From NCBI GenBank assembly GCA_011042705.1, contig DRBW01000168.1, positions 1-14,348 on the forward strand: DNA of 14,348 bases. The letters are read 5' to 3'. Below the pieces are notes generated by a model. It made no database searches and was not told where the DNA came from. It worked only from the letters and a program-made list of their open reading frames with translations. The stretch comes from Caldifarciminota bacterium (GTDB taxonomy: Bacteria > Hydrothermota > Hydrothermia > B15-G9 > DRBW01). A program made the translations under genes and the position numbers. Positions within the stretch are counted from its first letter, which is position 1, and each line of letters opens with the position of its first letter. This document shows, piece after piece, positions 7,982 through 13,842 of the stretch.

Positions 7982-8263
7982 ATGCTGATAGGCGTTCTTG
8001 AAGTGGATCTTTATCTGCCCGAGTGCAGTTCCCTCAAGGAGAAAAGGTTTATACTCAAGAGCATCAAGGGAAAATTGCGCTCGAAGTTCAACATCAGCGT
8101 GGCCGAATCGGATTCTCACGACCTGTGGCAGAGGTCCAAGATAATGGTCCTGACTCTTTCCAACGACGGCGCTATGGTGAATTCGGTCCTGTCGAAAGTT
8201 GTAAACATGCTGGAAGGCGACAGGCGGATTCAGATTCTCGACTATTCGCTTCGCTTTCTATGA
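7982..8263 (+). CDS. ylxP: DUF503 family protein, YlxP-like
   Basis: This 93-residue protein belongs to the small DUF503/YlxP family, whose members are commonly encoded just after infB; their molecular role is not firmly settled, although the position has long suggested ribosome assembly. The diagnostic features are the start IGVLEVDLYLPECSSLKEKR, the block KGKLRSKFNISVAE and the segment HDLWQRSKIMVLTLSND, all at the expected spacing. The full length matches the family. The gene begins six bases after infB with a weak ribosome binding site, so it probably relies on ribosomes finishing infB. Its stop overlaps the start of ptsH in an ATGA arrangement. A frame that continues past it in another phase only joins this region to HPr and is not a gene. 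Confidence 0.9.
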   Translation: MLIGVLEVDLYLPECSSLKEKRFILKSIKGKLRSKFNISVAESDSHDLWQRSKIMVLTLSNDGAMVNSVLSKVVNMLEGDRRIQILDYSLRFL

Positions 8264-8526
8264 TCGAAAAGAAAGTCAAGATAGTAAACACACTCGGGCT
8301 TCACGCCAGACCGGCTTCCCTCTTCGCCAAGACCGCCGAGAAGTTCATATCCGACATAACGGTGGAGAAGGACGGCATGGAGGTGGACGGGAAAAGCATC
8401 CTCGGCCTCATGATGCTGGTCGCCGACAAGAACTCCACCCTGACGATAAGGGCAAGTGGGCCCGATGAGAAAGAGGCGGTGGAGGCTCTGGCAAAACTGG
8501 TGGAGGAAGGTTTTGGAGAAGACTGA
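8260..8526 (+). CDS. ptsH: Phosphocarrier protein HPr
   Basis: HPr receives a phosphoryl group from Enzyme I and passes it to sugar-specific Enzyme II proteins. The 88-residue product is the normal size. The active-site motif GLHARPA places the phosphorylated histidine at residue 15, and the motif DGKSILGLMML places a serine at 46, the site used by HPr kinase/phosphorylase in bacteria that have it. That enzyme is not in this window. I chose the ATG at 8260 because it begins the canonical HPr N-terminus (MIEKKVKIVN) and overlaps the ylxP stop as ATGA; no ribosome binding site is visible, so translation is likely coupled. The next gene is ptsI, its direct partner. No sugar permease gene is nearby, so whether the system transports sugar or regulates is open. 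Confidence 0.97.
   Translation: MIEKKVKIVNTLGLHARPASLFAKTAEKFISDITVEKDGMEVDGKSILGLMMLVADKNSTLTIRASGPDEKEAVEALAKLVEEGFGED
8502..8506 (+). promoter_or_regulatory. Ribosome binding site for the TTG start of ptsI
   Basis: GGAGG at 8502-8506 lies six bases before the TTG at 8513 and inside the end of ptsH. It decides in favour of that start over a longer upstream ATG, whose extra residues (tryptophan- and arginine-rich) look like read-through of the ptsH codons. Confidence 0.6.
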
Positions 8527-10252
8527 GAAAAGAGAGGTCCTCCTCAAGGGAATCCCGATCATGCCCGGAATCTGCATCGGCCAGGCTCAGGTCCTCAACC
8601 CCTCCATAAAGACCCCGGTAACCAGAAAGATCAGCGAGTCTCAGGTTGCCATAGAGGAAAAGAGGTTCCTTAAGGCCATAGAGAAACTCAAAAAAGAGCT
8701 TCAGGAGATCCGCGGTGACCTCGACGAAAGGCTCTCCGACCTTATCAACAGCCAGATAATGATCCTGGAGGACCCCCACTTCAGAGAAGGGGTATCTCAG
8801 CGCATCAAACAGCGCATGGAGTCGGCCGAATCGGCCGTCTACAGGATCCTCAACGACATCTCAAGGGAACTCGGAGAAAAGGGTTCAGGCTACATGCAGG
8901 AGAGGAGCCAGGAGCTTCTTCAGCTCGCCAGAGAACTCATAACCACAATGCAGAGGGAACGCAACCACGAGACGACCTTCCGGAAAGATTCCATCCTCTT
9001 CGCCGAGGACCTCTCCATACAGGACACCATAAAGGCGGTGAAGAGCGGCGTCAGGGCTATAGCCCTGACTGGCGGAGGGAAAACCTCCCATCACGCCATA
9101 ATACTCCGCAACTTCGGCATTCCCGCGGTCTTCGGCATGCGGGCAGACCTCAACGAGATAGAAGACGGAACTACAGTCATCCTGGACGGCGCCAAGGGCA
9201 TAGTCATAATCAACCCCAAAAAAGCCACACTCGAGCGTTATCAGGCCGAGAGAGCGCGATATGAAGAATTCACGAAGGAACTTTTCGAGCACAAGGAGGA
9301 ACGCCCCATAACCGTCGACGGGCGGGAGTTCACCGTTCTCATCAACATAGACTTTCCTGAAGAGCTCGGAATACTTAAGGGACTTGGCCGACACGGAATC
9401 GGACTGTTCAGGACGGAGATCCTCTATTTCACCGGCAAGGTGGACCTCGAATCGCAGAGGAAGATCTATGAGAAAATCGCTGAAGAGATCTATCCCTGCC
9501 CCTTCGTCATCCGAGCCTTCGATCTCGGTGGCGATAAGGTTTTCCAGTTCAAAGAGAAAAACCCTTTCCTGGGAGTGAGAGGCATCAGGGTTCTTTTGAG
9601 AAACAAAAAACTATTTTCTGAACAGATAAAGGCTGTCATACTTGCCAACAAAAAGGGAAACATCAAGTTCATGATCCCGATGGTCAGCGTCGTCGAAGAG
9701 GTACTGGAAACGAAGGAATTGCTGCACCAGGTCTTCGGTGAGATGAAAGACAGCGAACCGGGCGTCCAGCTGCCCGATTTCGGAATAATGATTGAGACCC
9801 CCTCCTCTGCCCTGATCGCCGACAGGATCGCGCCACATGTGGACTTTTTCAGCATTGGGACAAACGATCTCACCCAGTATACTCTGGCGGTAGACAGGAG
9901 AAATCCGGAGATGTCCTATCTCTTCGACCACCTCCATCCCTCTGTCCTCAAGCTGATAAAAGATATCGTCGAGGTCAGTCACAAACACAATGTCTGGGTG
10001 GGCGTGTGCGGGGAGCTTGCCGCCGATCCCTACGGAGTTCCCTTCCTGGTGGGGATGGAAGTGGATGAATTATCGGTCCCGCCGGCCTCCCTCCTCGAGA
10101 CAAAGGAGCTCATAAGAAAGATATCGGTGGAAGAGCTGGAGGAACTCGTGAGGAAGGGCCTGGAGGCACAGACGGCCAGGGAGGTAAGGGAACTCGCTGC
10201 CGATTACCTCCGGGAGCATTACCCCGAGGTCACTCTCTTCTATCCCTTTTGA
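8513..10252 (+). CDS. ptsI: Phosphoenolpyruvate-protein phosphotransferase (Enzyme I)
   Basis: Enzyme I takes phosphate from phosphoenolpyruvate and gives it to HPr. From the TTG start the protein has 579 residues, close to the usual 575. The N-terminal half contains the HPr-binding helical part and the swivelling domain with GGKTSHHAIILRNFGIPAV, in which H193 is the phosphorylated histidine. The C-terminal barrel shows RTEILYF, AFDLGGDK, the signature IGTNDLTQYTLAVDR, and GVCGELAAD, in which C499 matches the catalytic cysteine. The enzyme therefore looks fully active. There is no GAF domain, so it is the ordinary sugar-type EI rather than the nitrogen-type PtsP. It overlaps ptsH by 14 bases and ends the long operon; no terminator hairpin is visible after it. 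A 20-bp palindrome lies at 9050-9069, just before the active-site codons. Confidence 0.97.
   Translation: MEKTEKREVLLKGIPIMPGICIGQAQVLNPSIKTPVTRKISESQVAIEEKRFLKAIEKLKKELQEIRGDLDERLSDLINSQIMILEDPHFREGVSQRIKQRMESAESAVYRILNDISRELGEKGSGYMQERSQELLQLARELITTMQRERNHETTFRKDSILFAEDLSIQDTIKAVKSGVRAIALTGGGKTSHHAIILRNFGIPAVFGMRADLNEIEDGTTVILDGAKGIVIINPKKATLERYQAERARYEEFTKELFEHKEERPITVDGREFTVLINIDFPEELGILKGLGRHGIGLFRTEILYFTGKVDLESQRKIYEKIAEEIYPCPFVIRAFDLGGDKVFQFKEKNPFLGVRGIRVLLRNKKLFSEQIKAVILANKKGNIKFMIPMVSVVEEVLETKELLHQVFGEMKDSEPGVQLPDFGIMIETPSSALIADRIAPHVDFFSIGTNDLTQYTLAVDRRNPEMSYLFDHLHPSVLKLIKDIVEVSHKHNVWVGVCGELAADPYGVPFLVGMEVDELSVPPASLLETKELIRKISVEELEELVRKGLEAQTAREVRELAADYLREHYPEVTLFYPF
9050..9069 (+). 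repeat. Perfect 20-bp palindrome inside ptsI
   Basis: GTCAGGGCTA followed directly by its exact reverse complement TAGCCCTGAC forms an uninterrupted 20-bp palindrome. It encodes part of the segment VRAIALT, twenty bases before the active-site histidine codon. It may be a dyad protein-binding site, an mRNA hairpin, or chance. Confidence 0.85.
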
Positions 10253-10284
10253 ATTCCCCGTGATTTCTGAAGAAAATCGAGACA

Positions 10285-10313
10285 TTGACATAGTTCCTCC
10301 ATCCAGATATAAT
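10285..10313 (+). promoter_or_regulatory. Perfect-consensus sigma-70 promoter for the serine tRNA unit
   Basis: TTGACA (10285-10290) and TATAAT (10308-10313) match consensus exactly with the ideal 17-base spacer. The predicted start, about 10320, is ten bases before the first tRNA. No stop signal follows the tRNAs, so the promoter probably also serves the PLP enzyme and dapF. Confidence 0.9.
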
Positions 10314-10329
10314 AAATTCTGCTCAAGGT

Positions 10330-10411
10330 GGAGGGTTAGCCTAACTGGTAAGGCGGCGGATTTGAAATCCGCTGGGCTCTGCCCTTGGGGGTTCGAGTCC
10401 CTCACCCTCCG
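10330..10411 (+). tRNA. tRNA-Ser (anticodon UGA)
   Basis: The acceptor stem pairs GGAGGGT with ACCCTCC. The D stem pairs GCC with GGC. The anticodon stem GCGGA/TCCGC encloses the loop TTTGAAA, giving anticodon UGA at 10363-10365, which reads serine UCA codons. A variable arm with a GGGC/GCCC stem, as expected in class II tRNAs, and a TTCGAGT T-loop complete the fold. The discriminator is G, typical of tRNA-Ser. The variable arm is short for serine, making the RNA 82 bases. CCA is not encoded and must be added. Confidence 0.94.
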
Positions 10412-10425
10412 TGGCTTATTGAGAT

Positions 10426-10515
10426 GGAGAGGTGGCCGAGCGGTTGAAGGCGGCGGCTTGCTAAGCCGTTGTCCCGGTTACTCCGGGACCGTGGGTTCGA
10501 ATCCCACCCTCTCCG
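10426..10515 (+). tRNA. tRNA-Ser (anticodon GCU)
   Basis: The acceptor stem pairs GGAGAGG with CCTCTCC, with discriminator G. The anticodon stem GCGGC/GCCGT encloses the loop TTGCTAA, giving anticodon GCU at 10460-10462, which reads AGC and AGU. The long variable arm has a seven-pair stem GTCCCGG/CCGGGAC, and the T-loop is TTCGAAT. The gene is 90 bases, lies 14 bases after the first serine tRNA, and does not encode CCA. Confidence 0.97.
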
Positions 10516-10530
10516 CTCTTATTTTTTATC

Positions 10531-11490
10531 ATGAGATATCTCGATGACATTCTGGGAGCCATAGGGGAAACACCACTCATAAGGTTGAGGAAAATCGCCC
10601 GGAACGTGAAACCCCCGGTCCTCGCAAAGGCGGAATTCCTGAATCCCGGAGGCAGCATAAAGGACCGCATGGCCCTTTACATCCTCGAAAAGGCCGAAAA
10701 AGAAGGCAAACTAAAGCCCGGGGGCACAATAGTGGAGGCCACATCGGGAAACACCGGCGTTGCCCTCGCGATGTACGGAGCTGCCCGCGGTTACAGGGTG
10801 ATACTGACCGTCATCAGCAAGGTCTCACAAGAAAAGCTCGATCATCTCAAGGCCTTCGGGGCTGAAGTGGTGGTCGTTCCCGGTGACTCGCTCGCGGAAA
10901 GGAACAAAAAGGCAAAGGAGATAGCCGATAGCATCCCCGGGTCTTTTTACGTGGATCAACACGAAAATATGGACAATCCCAACTCTCACTATTACCTGAC
11001 GGCCCCGGAGATATGGGAGGACACTCAGGGCAAAATAACCCATTTCGTCGCAGGTATTGGCACGGGAGGGACATTCACGGGCGTGGCAAGGTATCTGAAG
11101 GAGAAAAACCCAAAAATAAAGTGCATCGCTGTTGACCCCGTGGGCTCTGTTTTTTATCCCTACTGGAAAGAAGGAAAAATAACTGAAGCGGTCCCCTTTG
11201 AAATAGAAGGCCTGGGCGACGAAAACATAATTCCCACAGTGGATTTCACCCTGATCGACGACATGATTCAGGTCGATGACAGGGAAGCTTTCCTGATGAC
11301 GAGGAGGCTCGCTCGCGAGGAAGGCCTTTTCGTCGGCGGCTCGGCGGGAGCCAACGTGGCTGCTGCCATAAGAGTAGCACAGGACCTCGACGACGATGCC
11401 GTGGTGGTAACCATCCTCCCCGACACGGGCTTCAAGTATCTGTCCAAGATCTTCAACGACGAATGGATGCGAGAGAGGGGATTCCTCTGA
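10531..11490 (+). CDS. PLP-dependent beta-synthase, cystathionine beta-synthase type (or cysteine synthase), catalytic core only
   Basis: This fold-type II PLP enzyme replaces the beta-substituent of serine, O-acetylserine or cysteine with a thiol. The 319-residue protein has GETPLIRL, the PLP lysine K44 in PGGSIKDR, TSGNTG for the substrate carboxylate, GIGTGGT for the PLP phosphate, and ILPDTGFKYL near the cofactor nitrogen. Several stretches resemble cystathionine beta-synthase more than CysK: AVDPVGS, IEGLGDENIIPTV, GLFVGGSAGANVA and the ending WMRERGFL. The C-terminal regulatory CBS domain pair is missing, as in many bacterial forms. The exact sulfur donor and acceptor cannot be read from sequence. 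The ATG matches the family N-terminus but has no ribosome binding site and is only 15 bases after the second tRNA. It overlaps the next gene, a DapF-like epimerase. Confidence 0.88.
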   Translation: MRYLDDILGAIGETPLIRLRKIARNVKPPVLAKAEFLNPGGSIKDRMALYILEKAEKEGKLKPGGTIVEATSGNTGVALAMYGAARGYRVILTVISKVSQEKLDHLKAFGAEVVVVPGDSLAERNKKAKEIADSIPGSFYVDQHENMDNPNSHYYLTAPEIWEDTQGKITHFVAGIGTGGTFTGVARYLKEKNPKIKCIAVDPVGSVFYPYWKEGKITEAVPFEIEGLGDENIIPTVDFTLIDDMIQVDDREAFLMTRRLAREEGLFVGGSAGANVAAAIRVAQDLDDDAVVVTILPDTGFKYLSKIFNDEWMRERGFL

Positions 11491-12269
11491 GATTTGCCAA
11501 GCTCTCGGCGAACGGCAACGATTTCGTTCTCATCGAGGGAACAGAGGTTTCCGGGTTTTCTTTGCCTGATCTTGCCCGCAAGATACTGCGCAGGCGTTTT
11601 TCAGTGGGGGGAGACGGCCTCATAGTCCTGGAAATGAAATCGGAAAGCTCACTGGAACTCAAATTTTTCAATCCCGATGGAAGCGAAGCCGAAATCTGCG
11701 GAAACTCCATGATCTGTGCTGGAAAATACCTGAGAGAACTCAAAGGCCTGAGAGGAGAGCTGACGGTGCATTTTCGAGCCGGGGTCAGGAAAATCAGGAT
11801 AAAGGAGGCCGCCGTGGAAGCCCAGGTTGCCCGCATCTCACACAAATACGAAGAGATCGAATTCCCTGAGATTGAAGCCGATCTGAAGGGCTTCTTTACC
11901 GGGGAAATAGGCAATCCCCACGTGGTTATCATTGGCGAGATCCCCGACAATAAGAGGTTTCGACGGATCGCTCCTCTCATAGAAAACCACAAAAGGTTTC
12001 CCTCCAGGACAAATGTCGAATTCCTGAAAATCCTCGATTCCCAAAGGGGCCTGTTGAGGATCTGGGAAAGGGGTGCAGGGGAAACTCTTTCCTGCGCCAC
12101 GGGGGCCTCTGCGGCTTTCCTCATAGGCCTGAACCTGGATCTGCTGTCGCCGCCTGCGATCCTGCAATCAAAGGGAGGAACACACAGGCTCTGGATAGAG
12201 GGCGACGAGATCTGGCTTTCCGCCGAAGCCCTCCTGCCCTACGTAGGCGAGTATCTCGGGATTGACTAA
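11463..12269 (+). CDS. dapF: Diaminopimelate epimerase-like protein (variant active site)
   Basis: DapF interconverts LL- and meso-diaminopimelate with two cysteines acting as acid and base; the meso form serves lysine and peptidoglycan synthesis. The protein has 268 residues from the ATG. Family features seen are AKLSANGNDFVLIE at the start, FFNPDGSEAEICGN with C79 as one catalytic cysteine, GNPHVVIIGE, NVEFLKI, and WERGAGETLSCATGASA with C211 as the other. The usual CGNGxRC motif reads CGNSMIC here, changing a glycine and an arginine, so substrate preference may differ. The ATG gives a 28-base overlap with the upstream gene and no ribosome binding site. A CTG at 11487 would give the classical N-terminus (RFAKLSANGNDF), a 260-residue protein, a GAGAGGGG ribosome binding site and a CTGA overlap; I consider it equally likely. 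An amino-acid racemase of the same fold is the main alternative. Confidence 0.83.
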   Translation: MDAREGIPLRFAKLSANGNDFVLIEGTEVSGFSLPDLARKILRRRFSVGGDGLIVLEMKSESSLELKFFNPDGSEAEICGNSMICAGKYLRELKGLRGELTVHFRAGVRKIRIKEAAVEAQVARISHKYEEIEFPEIEADLKGFFTGEIGNPHVVIIGEIPDNKRFRRIAPLIENHKRFPSRTNVEFLKILDSQRGLLRIWERGAGETLSCATGASAAFLIGLNLDLLSPPAILQSKGGTHRLWIEGDEIWLSAEALLPYVGEYLGID

Positions 12270-12290
12270 TCTCAAGCTGAATCATATTAA
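12262..12290 (+). promoter_or_regulatory. Predicted promoter of the outer-membrane protein gene
   Basis: TTGACT (12262-12267) and TATTAA (12285-12290) are spaced by 17 bases. The -35 box overlaps the dapF stop. The predicted start is near 12297, giving a leader of about 27 bases that contains the strong ribosome binding site. Confidence 0.5.
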
Positions 12291-12308
12291 TTTTATCTGC
12301 CAGCATAC

Positions 12309-12318
12309 AAGGAGGAGG
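12309..12318 (+). promoter_or_regulatory. Very strong ribosome binding site
   Basis: AAGGAGGAGG at 12309-12318 contains two overlapping GGAGG cores, five and eight bases before the ATG at 12324. It is the strongest such site in the window and suggests high expression of the exported protein. Confidence 0.8.
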
Positions 12319-12323
12319 AAAAT

Positions 12324-13841
12324 ATGAAAAAAATAGCAGTAATCGGTCTTCTGTTAATGGTAGGGTTCTCAAGCGCCCAGGGAGTTTATGAGTTTTCCCT
12401 CGTCAACACATCCCCTCAATCCGCGCTCTTTTTCCTCGAGCCGGGATCTCAAGATCCCTCGCGGGCAAAGGGAATCTTCGGCCTCTTCTCCAACCCTGCT
12501 TCTATGGGTTTTTTGCATCATTACGAGGGCGCTCTTGCTTTCGGGATCGGCTCGAAATCCAAATTTAGCTTCCAATACACTGCCGTTGAATCCACCGAAG
12601 ATCAGGGAGCCATCAGGCTTCCCATTGACTTTTACTATAAAGAGAAAGGAGGCCTGAACTTTGTGGGAGCGGGATATTCCTTCGGGCCCCTCGGCGTGGG
12701 GATAGGCGTCGTCCAGGGCGACTATGCCGGGTTAGACCTCAACATAAAGGGCAAAACCGCTCTGGATCTGGATTACCAGATCGAGGACACGATTTATTAC
12801 GATTACGATCAGGACACCGCCGTGATACCCGTGACCTGGAATCTGACCGTCCGATGTTCCCTCGACGTGACGGGTACTGGAAAAGGAGGAATTTCATCCA
12901 CCCCCATAATGCTCGGAGTCGGAATGGGTTTCGGCTCATTTGGAGTGGGGATAGGCCTGAAGCACTATAAGTTCAGCGGCGACCTCAATTCTCACATATC
13001 GGGGGTAACGAGAACAAGAGCCATCATAATGGGAATACCCCACTCCGGCTGGCAGGGCTCTATCTCTGCCGATGCAGGTCTCAGGGATACGCTTCTGATG
13101 AACGAATTCGGGGCTGACCTCTCCGGAGGCCGTACCGCTTTCCTTGTGGGTGCGCTTCTCGATCTCAGGGTCGTAAAAATCGGCCTTTCCTTCGAAAAGG
13201 GCTTCAGCAGCAGGATAAAAGACATAAATGTGGGCTACACGGTTATCAACATCTCTGGTGAACCTGAGTACGCGGGCATCGATTCGATCGTCCTCAACGA
13301 AGACAGCCTAAGAGCAGGCAGGGCGGTCGGAAATGCCTATGTAAGCTACAGTGACTTCAAGAAAGACACGACAATTAATGAGATTTCAGGCCAGCTGAAA
13401 ATTCCGGGCTATTCGGAAGTCAGGCTGGGATTGGGCTTCCCCTTCTTTAATTTCTATGGGGGTGCCATTCTTCCATCGGGTAACAAGGAAATAGGCGCAT
13501 TCTATCTCGGCACCATGACTTCATTTCCTCTGCAGATGGTGACCCTCAGGTTCGGAACTCACAACAGGTTTGATTACGCAAAGGACGGAGCGGGCAAGCT
13601 CATTCCCTATCGCTTCTCGTCGAACCTCGGCATCGGCGCAACCCTGAAAACGAGCCTCGGCTTCCTGGGCAAGAACTTCGGCTTCCCGGCGGAATTCAGC
13701 CTGGGGATCAGGACGAGCCTCCTTCCGCTTTTATCCAGCATAATCTCGAGCGAAATCGAGGATGAGGATATAGAAAACTTCAAGAGGGCAAATCTTCTAT
13801 CGGGCACGGGCTTTAACCTGGGGATAAGGGTGTATATGTGA
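12324..13841 (+). CDS. Predicted outer-membrane beta-barrel protein, family uncertain
   Basis: The 505-residue protein starts with a Sec signal peptide: KK, then a hydrophobic core, with likely cleavage after SSA at residue 18. The mature part is dominated by alternating, glycine-rich amphipathic strands (GALAFGIGSKSKFSFQYT, LGVGIGVVQGDY, MLGVGMGFGSFGVGIGLKHY, EVRLGLGFPFFNFYGGAIL), typical of an outer-membrane barrel. Near residue 55 it has LFSNPASMGFL, resembling the NPAxL start seen in FadL-like, TraF-like and PorV-like barrel proteins; this resemblance is loose and I cannot assign a family. It ends in VYM rather than the classical terminal Phe. It has its own predicted promoter and a very strong ribosome binding site, and mnmG begins one base after its stop. 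A transport or surface-display role would be a guess. Confidence 0.72.
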   Translation: MKKIAVIGLLLMVGFSSAQGVYEFSLVNTSPQSALFFLEPGSQDPSRAKGIFGLFSNPASMGFLHHYEGALAFGIGSKSKFSFQYTAVESTEDQGAIRLPIDFYYKEKGGLNFVGAGYSFGPLGVGIGVVQGDYAGLDLNIKGKTALDLDYQIEDTIYYDYDQDTAVIPVTWNLTVRCSLDVTGTGKGGISSTPIMLGVGMGFGSFGVGIGLKHYKFSGDLNSHISGVTRTRAIIMGIPHSGWQGSISADAGLRDTLLMNEFGADLSGGRTAFLVGALLDLRVVKIGLSFEKGFSSRIKDINVGYTVINISGEPEYAGIDSIVLNEDSLRAGRAVGNAYVSYSDFKKDTTINEISGQLKIPGYSEVRLGLGFPFFNFYGGAILPSGNKEIGAFYLGTMTSFPLQMVTLRFGTHNRFDYAKDGAGKLIPYRFSSNLGIGATLKTSLGFLGKNFGFPAEFSLGIRTSLLPLLSSIISSEIEDEDIENFKRANLLSGTGFNLGIRVYM

Positions 13842-13842
13842 G

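Noticed and set aside
8456..8512. Upstream ATG that would lengthen Enzyme I by 19 residues
   Set aside because: The extra residues are a read-through of ptsH codons in another phase, rich in Trp and Arg, while the TTG at 8513 has GGAGG at good spacing and gives the normal length.
8023..8526. A 167-codon frame that merges the ylxP region with HPr
   Set aside because: The first 79 codons overlap ylxP in another phase and have no family resemblance. HPr has its own ATG at 8260 with the canonical N-terminus.
10330..10411. Selenocysteine tRNA because of the variable arm and the loop TTTGAAA
   Set aside because: The anticodon reads UGA, which decodes serine UCA; a selenocysteine tRNA would have UCA as anticodon and an eight-pair acceptor stem.
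10516..10530. T-rich stretch after the second tRNA as an intrinsic terminator
   Set aside because: No hairpin other than the tRNA itself precedes it, and the T-run is interrupted and immediately followed by a start codon.
10531..11490. Plain CysK (O-acetylserine sulfhydrylase) label
   Set aside because: The AVDPVGS, GGSAGAN and C-terminal WMRERGFL segments resemble cystathionine beta-synthase more closely, so a cautious broader call was used.
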